From Marinobacter sp. LA51 (lineage in GTDB: Bacteria; Pseudomonadota; Gammaproteobacteria; Pseudomonadales; Oleiphilaceae): DNA of 64,000 bases. How positions within the stretch are numbered: the stretch's first letter is position 1; each line of letters starts with the position of its first letter. Positions 17,722 through 26,513 of this stretch are shown piece by piece. Below the pieces are notes generated by a model that saw only the letters and a list, made by a program, of their open reading frames with translations, had not been told where the DNA came from and searched no databases. Location of the stretch: positions 682,001 to 746,000 of the forward strand of contig NZ_AP028070.1 of the NCBI RefSeq assembly GCF_030297175.1. Direction: 5' to 3'. Position numbers and translations under genes: made by a program.

Positions 17722-17750
17722 ATAAAAAAGCCCCGCACTGGGCGGGGCTT
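17722..17750 (-). terminator. Terminator of glnA
   Basis: AGCCCCGC (17729-17736) and GCGGGGCT (17742-17749) form a perfect eight-pair stem with a five-base loop. On the minus strand it is followed by a run of six T. It lies about 45 bases after the glnA stop and separates glnA from the DUF4124/ntrBC genes. Confidence 0.9.
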
Positions 17751-17795
17751 CGTCACAAACCGAAGCTTCCGGTTTGTTCTAGCAGAGCGGACTGC

Positions 17796-19199
17796 TTAGC
17801 AAGAGTAGTACAGCTCGAACTCGACCGGGTGAGTGGTCATGTTCAGGCGCTCTACTTCACCGCGCTTCAGGTCCACGTAGCCCTGAATCATGTCTTCAGT
17901 GAAGACGCCGCCACGGGTCAGGAACTCGTGGTCTGCTTCCAGGCAATCCAGTGCTTCGGCCAGAGTTTCGGCAACAACCGGAATGTTCAGTGCTTCTTCC
18001 TTCGGCAGGTCGTACAGATCCTTGTCCATGGCATCGCCTGGGTGGATCTTGTTCTGAATGCCGTCCAGACCAGCCATCATCAGGGCCGCGAAGGCCAGGT
18101 ACGGGTTGGCAGAGGCGTCCGGGAAGCGTACTTCGATACGACGTGCTTTCGGGCTGTTCACGTACGGAATACGGATGGAAGCAGAGCGGTTACGGGCAGA
18201 GTAGGCCAGCATAACCGGAGCTTCGAAACCCGGAACCAGACGCTTGTAAGAGTTGGTGGAGCTGTTGGTGAAGGCGTTGATGGCCTTGGCGTGCTTGATA
18301 ACACCACCAATGTAATACAGAGCCGCTTCGCTCAGGCCCGCGTAGCTGTCGCCGGCAAACAGGTTCTTGCCATCTTTGCTCAGGGACATGTGAACGTGCA
18401 TGCCGGAACCGTTATCACCCACTACCGGCTTCGGCATGAAGGTGGCGGTCTTGCCGTAGGCATGGGCCACGTTGTGTACGCAGTACTTAAGGATTTGAAC
18501 TTCGTCGGCTTTCTTGGTCAGGGTGTTGGCGCCAACACCGATTTCGCACTGGCCAGCTGTACCCACTTCGTGGTGGTGTACTTCGATTTCCAGGCCCATG
18601 GACTCCATGGCAGCACACATAGCGCCACGCAGGTCATGCAGGCTGTCTACCGGAGGAACCGGGAAGTAACCGCCTTTCACACCTGGGCGGTGGCCGATGT
18701 TGTTGCGGTCGAAATCTTCGCCAGAAACCCAGGCGGCTTCTTCGGAGTGCAGGGAATAGCCAGCACCTTTCATGTCCACTTCCCATTTGACCGAGTCAAA
18801 TACGAAGAACTCAGGCTCCGGGCCGAACAGGGCGCCATCGGCGATGCCGGTAGACTTCAGGTACTCTTCAGCGCGACGTGCAACGGAACGCGGATCGCGC
18901 TCATAACCCTGCATGGTTGAAGGCTCAACGATGTCACAAGTGATGTTGAGGGTGGTTTCTTCGGTGAACGGGTCCAGGACGGAGCTGGAATCGTCTGGCA
19001 TCAGAATCATGTCGGATTCGTTGATGCCTTTCCAGCCGGAGATTGAAGAACCGTCGAACATCTTGCCGTCTGCGAAGAAGTCTTCGTCCACCTCAGAGGC
19101 GGGCAGGGTAACGTGCTGCTCTTTACCGCGGCTGTCGGTGAAGCGCATGTCTACCCACTTCACTTCGTGTTCTTTGATCAGATCAATTGTCTTGGACAT
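17796..19199 (-). CDS. glnA: Glutamine synthetase, type I (GSI-beta)
   Basis: This is a 467-residue dodecameric enzyme that makes glutamine from glutamate, ammonia and ATP. It has the beta-Grasp N-terminus ([19 protein letters not shown]) and the [10 protein letters not shown] signature. The metal/ATP residues lie in [27 protein letters not shown] and [16 protein letters not shown], and the substrate-binding segment is [17 protein letters not shown]. The adenylylation site is Tyr396 in [12 protein letters not shown], the target of GlnE encoded in this window. The ATG has the family start [17 protein letters not shown]. It is monocistronic, with a terminator after it and a sigma-54 promoter plus two NtrC sites upstream. 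Confidence 0.98.
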   Translation of the reverse strand: MSKTIDLIKEHEVKWVDMRFTDSRGKEQHVTLPASEVDEDFFADGKMFDGSSISGWKGINESDMILMPDDSSSVLDPFTEETTLNITCDIVEPSTMQGYERDPRSVARRAEEYLKSTGIADGALFGPEPEFFVFDSVKWEVDMKGAGYSLHSEEAAWVSGEDFDRNNIGHRPGVKGGYFPVPPVDSLHDLRGAMCAAMESMGLEIEVHHHEVGTAGQCEIGVGANTLTKKADEVQILKYCVHNVAHAYGKTATFMPKPVVGDNGSGMHVHMSLSKDGKNLFAGDSYAGLSEAALYYIGGVIKHAKAINAFTNSSTNSYKRLVPGFEAPVMLAYSARNRSASIRIPYVNSPKARRIEVRFPDASANPYLAFAALMMAGLDGIQNKIHPGDAMDKDLYDLPKEEALNIPVVAETLAEALDCLEADHEFLTRGGVFTEDMIQGYVDLKRGEVERLNMTTHPVEFELYYSC

Positions 19200-19354
19200 T
19201 GTGCATGCTCCGTTAGTTGTCCCGTTTTGACGGGCGTATACGTGTTCGTTTTGCCGGATCGTTCAGAATGACTGATGTCCGATCTTTTATTCAGGCATTG
19301 CAGCTTAGCAAAAGCTTTAGCCACTTACCTGCAAAATTCGGCTGACTTGGGTAA

Positions 19355-19370
19355 AGCAAGGCGCTTGCCA
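19355..19370 (-). promoter_or_regulatory. glnA: Sigma-54 (-24/-12) promoter of glnA
   Basis: On the minus strand this reads TGGCAA-GCGCC-TTGCT, against the consensus TGGCAC-N5-TTGCT, with GG and GC separated by 10 bases. The start site would be near 19345, giving a leader of about 145 bases. It is placed downstream of two NtrC-type sites, as in the nitrogen-regulated glnA promoter of enteric bacteria. Confidence 0.8.
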
Positions 19371-19382
19371 ATTTTTGGGGCG

Positions 19383-19397
19383 TGCGCCAGAAGTGCA
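19383..19397. promoter_or_regulatory. NtrC site, promoter-proximal, upstream of glnA
   Basis: TGCGCCAGAAGTGCA is a near-palindromic match to the NtrC site TGCACCA-N3-TGGTGCA with substitutions in both arms. It is about 45 bases upstream of the inferred start site, closer than usual enhancers, so it may tune as well as activate. Confidence 0.5.
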
Positions 19398-19468
19398 CAG
19401 TGGTGCGGCCTGCGGCACTTTTATGGGGATTGTGGGGCGTTGTTCTGGCGGAAACCTCGTCGGCGCAC

Positions 19469-19483
19469 GCACCAGAATAGTGC
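19469..19483. promoter_or_regulatory. NtrC site, distal, upstream of glnA
   Basis: GCACCAGAATAGTGC matches GCACCA-N3-TGGTGC with one change and is nearly the same sequence as the site upstream of ntrB. It is about 130 bases upstream of the inferred glnA start site, close to the -108/-140 enhancer spacing known from enteric glnA. Confidence 0.72.
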
Positions 19484-19674
19484 GCTATTGTCTGGCTGTG
19501 ATCACCTTTGGTGCAGAGGCTTGACGCAGATATAGTCGTTTATCTGCATATAATCAGTGTGGACTTTTCGATATACTGCCCGCCGCCTCATTTGCTCCCG
19601 GACCTTTTCAGCTGGTTGGGACGCGCCGATGCCGCCCGGTATTGGACAATGGGTTCACTTTACGGATTTGAGAC

Positions 19675-19729
19675 GGCATGTGAGAGGTTTTACCTCCTTA
19701 AGACCCTCTCAGGTCAAAGAAAGCATGCC
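19675..19729 (+). other. Stem-loop in the typA leader
   Basis: Two nested inverted repeats can be read just before typA: GGCATG (19675-19680) with CATGCC (19724-19729), and TGAGAGG (19681-19687) with CCTCTCA (19705-19711). Together they give an outer and an inner stem separated by a 12-base bulge on the 3' side. The structure ends about 14 bases before the GTG start and includes sequence near the RBS, so it could affect typA translation. Function unknown. Confidence 0.45.
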
Positions 19730-19743
19730 GCAGGATTATAGTT

Positions 19744-21555
19744 GTGATTGAAAAGCTTCGTAATATCGCCATCATCGCGCACGTCGACCATGGTAAGACG
19801 ACCCTCGTTGACAAACTGCTGCGCCAATCCGGCACGTTGGACCGAAAAGAGCTCGAAAACGAGCGCGTTATGGATTCCAACGATCAGGAAAAAGAGCGTG
19901 GTATCACCATTCTGGCCAAGAACACGGCCCTGAAATGGAATGAGTACGATATCAACATCGTCGACACCCCGGGCCACGCCGATTTTGGCGGCGAAGTGGA
20001 GCGGGTGATGAGCATGGTGGATTGCGTGCTGCTGGTGGTCGATTCTATCGATGGCCCGATGCCGCAGACCCGCTTTGTAACCCAGAAAGCATTCGCAGCA
20101 GGCCTGCGTCCAATCGTTGTGGTGAACAAAATTGACCGTCCGGGCGCACGTCCGGATTGGGTCGTTGATCAGGTGTTCGATCTGTTCGATGCCCTGGGTG
20201 CCACTGAAGAGCAACTGGACTTCCCGATTGTTTACGCCAGTGCCCTGAACGGCATCGCCGGTATGGACCACGAGAACCTGGACGACAACATGGATGCCGT
20301 ATTCCAGGCCATCGTCGACCACGTACCTGCGCCGAACGTTGATATGGACGGCCCGTTCCAGATGCAGATCTCCCAGCTGGACTACAACAGCTTCCTGGGT
20401 GTAATCGGTATCGGCCGCATCGCGCGGGGTAAGGTCAAGACCAACTCGCCAGTGACCGCCATTGGCGCCGACGGCAAGAAGCGCAACGGTCGTATCCTCA
20501 AGATCATGGGTCACTCCGGTCTTCAGCGTGTTGAAGTTGATGAAGCCCAGGCGGGCGACATTGTTTGCGTCAGCGGTATGGATGAGCTGTTTATCTCCGA
20601 TACCCTGTGTGATCAGTCTCAGGTTGAAGCGCTGCCGGCACTGACCGTAGACGAGCCGACCGTTTCCATGACATTCCAGGTCAACGACTCGCCCTTCGCT
20701 GGTAAAGAAGGCAAGTACGTGACCAGCCGCAACATTAAAGAGCGTCTGGAAAAAGAGCTGCTGCACAACGTAGCTCTGCGTGTGGAAGAAGGGGAGTCTG
20801 CCGACAAGTTCAAAGTGTCCGGTCGTGGCGAGCTGCACCTGTCGGTTCTGATCGAGAACATGCGTCGTGAGAACTTCGAGTTGGCGGTTGGCCGCCCGGA
20901 AGTAGTCATTCGCGAAGTTGACGGCGTGAAGCAGGAGCCGTACGAAAATGTCATCGTCGACATTGAAGAGCAGCACCAGGGTCCTGTCATGGAGCAGATG
21001 GGTCTGCGTAAAGGCGACCTGACCAACATGGTACCGGACGGTAAAGGGCGCATGCGTCTTGATTACACCATCCCGGCCCGTGGTCTGATTGGCTTCCGTA
21101 ATACCTTCCTGACCATGACTTCAGGTACCGGTATCCTGACCTCCACCTTCAGCCATTACGGCCCGATCAAGGTCGGTGACGTCACCAGCCGCCAAAACGG
21201 TGTTCTGGTGTCCATGGCAACGGGTACGGCGCTGACTTATTCGCTGGAAACCCTGCAGAGTCGCGGCAAGCTGTTCCTGGATCCAGGTCAGGAAATCTAT
21301 GAAGGTCAGTTGTGCGGCATTCACAGCCGTGACAACGACATGGTCATGAACCCGACCAAAGGCAAGAAGCTCGACAACATGCGTGCTTCCGGCAAGGACG
21401 AGGTTATTGGCCTGGTGCCGCCGATCAAGTTCACCCTTGAGCAGGCGCTCGAGTTCATCGACGACGACGAGCTGGTAGAGGTGACGCCCAAGTCCATCCG
21501 CCTGCGTAAGAAGTTGTTGACGGAGAACGAGCGTAAGCGCGCCAAGAAGAAGTAA
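19744..21555 (+). CDS. typA: Translational GTPase TypA/BipA
   Basis: This is a 603-residue ribosome-associated GTPase of the EF-G family, linked to 50S assembly and growth under stress such as low temperature. It starts with GTG at the family N-terminus ([20 protein letters not shown]), with the G1 motif AHVDHGKTT at 13-21. G2 lies in ERGITI, G3 is DTPGHADFG and G4 is NKIDRPGA. The beta-barrel, EF-G III/V-like and TypA C-terminal domains follow, ending in a Lys/Arg-rich tail ([17 protein letters not shown]). It is divergent from glnA across a 544-base regulatory region. Confidence 0.97.
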   Translation: MIEKLRNIAIIAHVDHGKTTLVDKLLRQSGTLDRKELENERVMDSNDQEKERGITILAKNTALKWNEYDINIVDTPGHADFGGEVERVMSMVDCVLLVVDSIDGPMPQTRFVTQKAFAAGLRPIVVVNKIDRPGARPDWVVDQVFDLFDALGATEEQLDFPIVYASALNGIAGMDHENLDDNMDAVFQAIVDHVPAPNVDMDGPFQMQISQLDYNSFLGVIGIGRIARGKVKTNSPVTAIGADGKKRNGRILKIMGHSGLQRVEVDEAQAGDIVCVSGMDELFISDTLCDQSQVEALPALTVDEPTVSMTFQVNDSPFAGKEGKYVTSRNIKERLEKELLHNVALRVEEGESADKFKVSGRGELHLSVLIENMRRENFELAVGRPEVVIREVDGVKQEPYENVIVDIEEQHQGPVMEQMGLRKGDLTNMVPDGKGRMRLDYTIPARGLIGFRNTFLTMTSGTGILTSTFSHYGPIKVGDVTSRQNGVLVSMATGTALTYSLETLQSRGKLFLDPGQEIYEGQLCGIHSRDNDMVMNPTKGKKLDNMRASGKDEVIGLVPPIKFTLEQALEFIDDDELVEVTPKSIRLRKKLLTENERKRAKKK

Positions 21556-21572
21556 ATTCCAGCAGGAATTCC

Positions 21573-21606
21573 AAAAGGGGCGGATCAGGTTTGATCCGCC
21601 CCTTTT
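21573..21606 (+). terminator. typA: Terminator of typA
   Basis: AAAAGGGGCGGATCA (21573-21587) and TGATCCGCCCCTTTT (21592-21606) are a perfect 15-base inverted repeat with a short loop and a T-run. The A-run on the other side makes it potentially bidirectional. It starts about 17 bases after the typA stop and isolates typA from pip. Confidence 0.93.
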
Positions 21607-21653
21607 TGTTCATATCAGCTAAACTCCGGTTAAACCCTTTGCCGGATCGCGTC

Positions 21654-22616
21654 ATGCTCACCCTCTATCCCGACATCAAGGCCAATGCCCGGCACCGCAT
21701 TGCGGTGGATTCTCCCCATGAGCTTTACGTGGAAGAAAGTGGCAACCCGGAGGGCATCCCAGTGTTGGTGGTTCATGGTGGTCCCGGTGGCGGCTGTGAG
21801 GACTATCAGCGACGCTTCTTCGACGCCGAGCGCTTCCGCATCATCTTGATGGATCAGCGCGGGGCAGGGCGCTCCTCACCCTTGGCTGAGCTTGAGGGTA
21901 ATAGCACGGACAAGCTCATCGAAGATATGGAAACGGTGCGCTCCTTTTTGGGTGTCGATAAGTGGCTGCTGTTTGGCGGCAGTTGGGGTTCTACACTCAG
22001 CCTGGTGTATGCCCAAGCGTACCCGGAGCGAGTCCTGGGCATGGTGCTGCGGGGCATCTTCCTGTGCCGTCCTCGCGATATTCAATGGTTTTATCAGGAT
22101 GGCGCCAGCCGGGTATTTCCGGACTACTGGCAGGATTTTGAAACTCAGATACCCGTCGAAGAGCGGGGCGACATGGTCGCGGCCTATTACAAAAGACTAA
22201 CCAGCGCTAACGAATTGGAACAAATTCAGGCCGCCAAGGCGTGGTCCGTCTGGGAGGGGCGCTGCGCTACATTGCACCCCAATCCACGGGTGGTAGAGCA
22301 TTTTGGCCATCCGCACGTTGCCATCGCCCTGGCGCGTATCGAGTGCCATTACTTCATTAACCGGGCCTTCCTTGAACCGGATCAGATCGTGCGGGACGCG
22401 CACACCCTGGCTGACATTCCGGGCATCATTATCCACGGCCGCTACGACATGGTCTGCCCGCTGGACAATGCGCTCGCGCTCAGCAAAGCCTGGCCCGGGG
22501 CAGATCTTCGAATTATCCGGGACGCCGGGCATTCTGCCTCTGAACCCGCGATAGTTGATGCCCTGATTCGAGGGGTGGAAGAGGTTGTCGCCAAATCTGG
22601 AGAAAGTGCGAGCTAG
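21654..22616 (+). CDS. pip: Proline iminopeptidase (alpha/beta hydrolase, S33)
   Basis: This is a 320-residue cytoplasmic aminopeptidase that removes N-terminal proline. The ATG at 21654 gives the family N-terminus (LTLYPDIKANARHRIAVD); an in-frame TTG upstream lies within the typA terminator and is rejected. The oxyanion-hole motif HGGPGGG is at about residues 40-46, the nucleophile Ser is in GGSWGS and the catalytic Asp in GRYDMVCP. The catalytic His is in DAGHSA. The length matches the Xanthomonas/Serratia type. A small hairpin terminator overlaps its stop. Confidence 0.94.
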   Translation: MLTLYPDIKANARHRIAVDSPHELYVEESGNPEGIPVLVVHGGPGGGCEDYQRRFFDAERFRIILMDQRGAGRSSPLAELEGNSTDKLIEDMETVRSFLGVDKWLLFGGSWGSTLSLVYAQAYPERVLGMVLRGIFLCRPRDIQWFYQDGASRVFPDYWQDFETQIPVEERGDMVAAYYKRLTSANELEQIQAAKAWSVWEGRCATLHPNPRVVEHFGHPHVAIALARIECHYFINRAFLEPDQIVRDAHTLADIPGIIIHGRYDMVCPLDNALALSKAWPGADLRIIRDAGHSASEPAIVDALIRGVEEVVAKSGESAS

Positions 22617-22627
22617 TCGTACTTTTT
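22603..22627 (+). terminator. Terminator overlapping the pip stop
   Basis: AAAGTGCGA (22603-22611) pairs with TCGTACTTT (22617-22625) using one G-U pair, around a five-base loop, followed by T residues. The stop codon of pip lies in the loop region. Confidence 0.55.
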
Positions 22628-22708
22628 GATGGTTGCGGTTCGTTAATCCTGCCGATAGACTCAGTAGCCATTCGACGTTCTCCCGCTTAACAATTCCTAG
22701 AGAAGTGC

Positions 22709-23158
22709 ATGAAAGGGCTTATCCAGCGAGTATCGGAAGCCAATGTCGCCGTGAGCAATCAACAGGTTGGCGCCATCAGGAGGGGCCTGCTTCTGTTGTT
22801 AGGCGTTGAGCGTGGCGATGCGGATGCACAGGCCAGGGAGCTGTGCCGAAAGATACTGACCTACCGAGTGTTTCCCGATGACCAGGGCCGCATGAACCGG
22901 AGTCTGCTGGATACCGGAGGCGAGCTTCTTGTTGTCCCCCAATTTACCCTTGCTGCCGACACGGCCTCGGGCACACGCCCCGGTTTTTCTAGTGCGGCCG
23001 CTCCTGATTTGGCCGAAACGCTCTATCGCACGTTTATAACGACTGCACAGGCTGAGCTTGGCAGCGAGCGCGTAGCCGAGGGTAGGTTCGGTACGGATAT
23101 GAAAGTTCAGTTGATAAATGACGGCCCGGTAACCTTCATGCTGGAGGTTAAGGGGTGA
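22709..23158 (+). CDS. dtd: D-aminoacyl-tRNA deacylase
   Basis: This is a 149-residue dimeric enzyme that hydrolyses D-aminoacyl-tRNA and so protects translation from D-amino acids. The N-terminus MKGLIQRVSEANVAV is typical. The Gly-cisPro motif NDGPVTF is intact near the C-terminus. The other active-site motif, usually SQFTLxAD, reads PQFTLAAD here (codons CCC CAA TTT ACC CTT), so the near-invariant Ser is replaced by Pro. The length is normal and the frame intact, so the gene is not obviously decayed. Pip-dtd adjacency is also seen in Pseudomonas. Confidence 0.93.
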   Translation: MKGLIQRVSEANVAVSNQQVGAIRRGLLLLLGVERGDADAQARELCRKILTYRVFPDDQGRMNRSLLDTGGELLVVPQFTLAADTASGTRPGFSSAAAPDLAETLYRTFITTAQAELGSERVAEGRFGTDMKVQLINDGPVTFMLEVKG

Positions 23159-23677
23159 GTAAGATTTTGGTAAGAATGGTGCGCCGCACCATGATGAGGC
23201 GGATAGGGCCAGGGTGTATTTGAATGGTGCGCCCAACTGCGCTCCACCCGAGGATAAGAGATTCCGTCACAAGTTTGTCATTTTTAACAAATTGATTTTT
23301 AAGGGGTAAATAAAGCTTGGCCCCGATATTGTAAAAAGAATGTCAGCTGGCTTTTGAGTGCTGAATCGCATAAACACTTGCGTTTCTGGTGCAAAACGAG
23401 CTAAAAATGCAACGCTAAAAGTTTGCAAAAACAGGTAGCTTGTATTAAAACAGGTTCATCATGCAGGGCTTTAACAAAGACCTGTAAGTGACTGAGCTAA
23501 AAGACCTGCTGGGAAGCGGATCTTAATAACTAGAAGAAAAGTTATCCTGGATGTCATGAAACTGACATAGGGGTAATACAGAATCGGGCCTATCCAGCGA
23601 AGACTGGTATTGCCTTACAAAATCGGGACAAGAACCCGTCGCTAAAACCTGAGTTAACTCAAAAAGGAAGACGCAAA
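23159..23677 (+). other. 519-base region before the porin: no gene; repeats only
   Basis: No convincing coding sequence was seen. The first part has a 17-base palindrome, ATGGTGCG-C-CGCACCAT (23176-23192), and a 12-base direct repeat, GAATGGTGCGCC, at 23174-23185 and 23222-23233. The rest is AT-rich and probably holds the porin promoter and a long leader, but I could not fix a -35/-10 pair with normal spacing. An RBS (AAAAAGGAAG) is present directly before the porin ATG. Confidence 0.5.
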
Positions 23678-24688
23678 ATGAAAAAAACGCTCATCGCATC
23701 CGCTATTGCAGCCGCGACCTTCTCTGGCTCCGCGCTGGCTATGGAGAGCGCCTCTGAACTGGCCGCACGCATGGATTCCATGCCGCAGGTTTACGGTAAC
23801 ATCCAGTACGTTGTATACCATGCCGACGTAAAGGGAGGCGAAAACGGCCTCGAGCACGCTGACAACGGTTCTACCATCGGTGTTAAGCACGATCACGAAA
23901 TCGCTCCGGGCATCACCGGTTTCTTCAAGCTTGAGCTTGAAGGTCTGGCTGCTGACGACAAGGACCGTGAATCCGGTCTGGAAGACGTCGATGAGGCTTA
24001 CATCGGTGTTCGTGGCGATAGCTTCGGTCAGGTTTGGGTTGGTTCTGACGACTCTACTTACGAAAGCGCCATCGACAAGATTGCTAACTTTTACGAGTTC
24101 GCTGCTTATAACTTCGCAGGTGACTTTGAGACTGGCGAAGGCGACCTGGTCCAGTACAAGACTCCATCTTTCGGTGGTCTGACTCTGGGTGCCGCCGTGC
24201 AGATCAACGGCGACCTGGACGATGCTGCTCTGCCTGATAAAGGCGCTGACAAATCTTACCCGTACCAGTTGGCTGCTACCTACGCAGTTGACAACGTTGA
24301 ACTGGCAGTAGCCATGGACTCCAACGACGGTGCTGGCGGTGCTAACAACGAAAACACCTACGGCCTGCGCGCTACTGTTGGCCTGGACGCACTGAGCCTG
24401 ACTGGTCAGTTCCAGACTCGCAAAGACGTTGGTGATCTGTTCGGTGTTCAGGCTGTCTACTCCATGGGCGCCAACCAGTTTGCCGCTTCATACGAGCTGG
24501 GTGTTGCTGACGATGCAGACGACACAGAGGTGAGCACTATCACCCTGCAGGCTCTGCACAACCTGTCTGACCACATGTACGTGTACGTTGAAGGCTACCT
24601 GGGTGACGGTGACGACAACGTGTATGTAGCTGGTTCCGGCGAAAGCGAGCGTTCTGCGCTGGCCGTTGGTGGTGTTTACTACTTCTGA
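23678..24688 (+). CDS. Outer-membrane porin (general Gram-negative porin family)
   Basis: This is a 336-residue outer-membrane beta-barrel porin. A signal peptide (KKTLIASAIAAATFSGSALA) is followed by QVYGNIQYVVYHAD and alternating beta strands with acidic loops (ADDKDRESGLEDVDEAYIGVRGDSFGQVWVG). The chain ends in a strand with terminal Phe (GVYYF), the signal for outer-membrane insertion. The mature protein is strongly acidic, which suits marine or halophilic outer-membrane proteins. The gene has a strong RBS, a long leader and a strong terminator, suggesting high expression. Substrate specificity cannot be read from the sequence. Confidence 0.9.
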   Translation: MKKTLIASAIAAATFSGSALAMESASELAARMDSMPQVYGNIQYVVYHADVKGGENGLEHADNGSTIGVKHDHEIAPGITGFFKLELEGLAADDKDRESGLEDVDEAYIGVRGDSFGQVWVGSDDSTYESAIDKIANFYEFAAYNFAGDFETGEGDLVQYKTPSFGGLTLGAAVQINGDLDDAALPDKGADKSYPYQLAATYAVDNVELAVAMDSNDGAGGANNENTYGLRATVGLDALSLTGQFQTRKDVGDLFGVQAVYSMGANQFAASYELGVADDADDTEVSTITLQALHNLSDHMYVYVEGYLGDGDDNVYVAGSGESERSALAVGGVYYF

Positions 24689-24728
24689 TTCGTCATACCT
24701 GACGATCAGCTGAGTAACACAGCAGAAG

Positions 24729-24759
24729 AGCCGACCCTCCGGGGTCGGCTTTTTTTTTG
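24729..24759 (+). terminator. Terminator of the porin gene
   Basis: AGCCGACC (24729-24736) pairs with GGTCGGCT (24743-24750), followed by a run of nine T. It is about 40 bases after the porin stop. Confidence 0.92.
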
Positions 24760-24794
24760 TGTCGAGTTTCGTGATAGTTTATCAAGCCTGAGAG

Positions 24795-25619
24795 ATGACA
24801 CTTAGCGGTGTGCGTATGCGTAATCTGACCAAACTGATGTCCTTCCTGTCCGTGTTCCTTTTCTGGCATCACGTCCATGCAGCCAAGGCTCCGGAGCAAA
24901 AGCTGACGGACCTCTATGGTGCATTGCTGGAAGACCATACCCGCGAAGGCCGGAACGACGGTCTGGCGGTCCGGCTGGTGGATTACCCAGCACTTACCGG
25001 TGATGAACGCTGGTCCAGCCTCATTGCCCTGCTGGCAACCTACCCGAAAGAGGAGCTTAGCTCCGCCGAGGCGCGCAAGGCTTTTTACCTGAATGCCTAC
25101 AACATCCTGGCCATGGATATGGTGTTGAGTAATTGGCCGTTGCGGAGCCTGAGATCGGTCGGGTCGCTTGTAAATCCGGTGTGGAAGCACGATGCCGGGG
25201 TGGTTGCAGGTGATCCGGTCACCCTCAGTTATCTCGAGCACGATTTGCTCCGAGCTATGGGCGACCCGAGAGTTCACATGGCCATCAATTGTGCGTCCCT
25301 GAGTTGCCCGGATCTGCGTCACGAACCTTATAAGGCCGCGGTGATCGATGAGCAGCTGGATGATCAGGTGATGCGTTTTCTGGATCAGGACTACAAAGGT
25401 ATGTTGCTCGACTCCGAAAATCAGAGGGTGCGGCTGTCATCGATTTTTGACTGGTTTGAAGAGGATTTTGAATCCGCGGGCGGAGTAGAGCAGTTCGTCC
25501 GGGGTTATCGGCCCGATCTCCCCGAGGCGTGGGAGATGGATGCAGACCTGCCCTATAACTGGGGCGTAAATGGCAAGCTTTCAGCGCATACGCTGCGGGC
25601 AATGCGAGACGAATTCTAA
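24795..25619 (+). CDS. DUF547 domain-containing exported protein
   Basis: This is a 274-residue protein of unknown function with a DUF547 core: RKAFYLNAYNILAMDMVL, VNPVWKHDAGVVAG, LSYLEHDLLRAMGDPRVHMAINCASLSCP and YKAAVIDEQLDDQ. A hydrophobic N-terminus (LMSFLSVFLFWHHVHA) suggests export. Neither ATG has a good RBS: the first (24795) touches GAGAG directly, while the second in-frame ATG at 24816 gives a more standard signal peptide and may be the true start. The conserved His/Cys residues of DUF547 suggest an enzyme, but no activity is assigned. It stands between the porin and the CYTH protein, 15 bases before the latter, so the two are probably cotranscribed. Confidence 0.85.
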   Translation: MTLSGVRMRNLTKLMSFLSVFLFWHHVHAAKAPEQKLTDLYGALLEDHTREGRNDGLAVRLVDYPALTGDERWSSLIALLATYPKEELSSAEARKAFYLNAYNILAMDMVLSNWPLRSLRSVGSLVNPVWKHDAGVVAGDPVTLSYLEHDLLRAMGDPRVHMAINCASLSCPDLRHEPYKAAVIDEQLDDQVMRFLDQDYKGMLLDSENQRVRLSSIFDWFEEDFESAGGVEQFVRGYRPDLPEAWEMDADLPYNWGVNGKLSAHTLRAMRDEF

Positions 25620-25634
25620 ACAATTGGGAGCAGT

Positions 25635-26498
25635 ATGGCGGTTGAGCTGGAAATAAAACTGACGCTCACAGAGGCAAGTCTTACCCGGGCAGCCCAGTGG
25701 TTAGCGAATCGAGCCGATGTTGTGCCAGCGGGCACGAAGAAGCTCCGCAACTGCTACTACGACACCTCTCTGGGGTCATTGAATGAGCGCCGTATTGCCT
25801 TGCGGCTTCGGCAACAGGATGACCAGTTCATCCAGACCCTGAAAACCAAAGGCGAATTTTCCAGTGGCGCTCACCGTCGTAATGAGTGGGAATGGAGTCT
25901 GCCAAGTGCAGAACTCGATATTTCGCTGTTGGCGGACACGCCGCTGGCTGGGGATGAAGCGCTGTCCAACCTCCAGCCCGTCTTCGAAACCAATTTTGAG
26001 CGCCAGATTTTCATGCTCCACCGTGATGGCGCGGAAATCGAAGTTGCTGTCGATAGTGGCTCCATTCTCGCTGGCGATAAGGTGCGACCACTGTACGAGG
26101 TCGAGTTCGAGCTTAAATCAGGGGCGCCGGAAGTGCTGTTGCGAAGCGCTTTGGAGTTGGCCGAAGACGTGCCGGTTTTCCTGAATCTGGTCAGTAAGGC
26201 GGAGCAGGGTTATTTGCTGGCGGGCCAATACCTGCCGGAAGTTGCCATAGCCAGTGAAGATGGCGGCCCCGTGTCGGTTACTGGCTTTCTCGAGGGTCTG
26301 AGTGTGGCCTGGATGCGAGACATGGCCTATCCGGTTTCGCAGGTCGATCTCTCGGAGGTCTCCAGCAGAGCGTCCGTGGTAGGGCTTTCTGATCAGCTGG
26401 AGCAGGTGGTCAAAGATCTGGAAGCTGGTTCCCGCATTCCCGAGTTGGCAAAAACAGGCAGTCTGGGGTCGTTTCAGATCCGCCTGGCGGCTACCTGA
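25635..26498 (+). CDS. CYTH domain inorganic triphosphatase (YgiF-like, no CHAD domain)
   Basis: This is a 287-residue cytoplasmic protein of the CYTH/triphosphate tunnel metalloenzyme family. The family signature ExExK is at residues 4-8 (ELEIK). It is followed by tunnel-lining basic/acidic strands RNCYYDT, RRIALRLRQ, FIQTLKTKG, ERQIFML, EIEVAVDSG and LYEVEFELK. E. coli YgiF, encoded next to glnE, is an inorganic triphosphatase with an added CHAD domain. Here the C-terminal roughly 90 residues are too short for a full CHAD domain. RBS GGGAG is seven bases before the ATG. The gene is near glnE, as in enteric bacteria, but separated by a channel gene. Confidence 0.85.
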   Translation: MAVELEIKLTLTEASLTRAAQWLANRADVVPAGTKKLRNCYYDTSLGSLNERRIALRLRQQDDQFIQTLKTKGEFSSGAHRRNEWEWSLPSAELDISLLADTPLAGDEALSNLQPVFETNFERQIFMLHRDGAEIEVAVDSGSILAGDKVRPLYEVEFELKSGAPEVLLRSALELAEDVPVFLNLVSKAEQGYLLAGQYLPEVAIASEDGGPVSVTGFLEGLSVAWMRDMAYPVSQVDLSEVSSRASVVGLSDQLEQVVKDLEAGSRIPELAKTGSLGSFQIRLAAT

Positions 26499-26513
26499 CC
26501 GTATTCAGTCCAG

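Noticed and set aside
17829..18920. Long open frame (363 codons) on the plus strand opposite glnA
   Set aside because: It is a shadow of a highly conserved gene with biased codons; no family motifs or RBS.
19521..19554. TTGACG and TATAAT before typA, looking like a strong promoter
   Set aside because: The two boxes are 22 bases apart, too far for a standard sigma-70 pair. The TATAAT alone may be a real -10, but I cannot assign a partner.
19714..20976. 420-codon frame on the minus strand opposite typA
   Set aside because: Low-complexity shadow protein rich in His, Val and Gln, with no recognisable domain; typA is certain.
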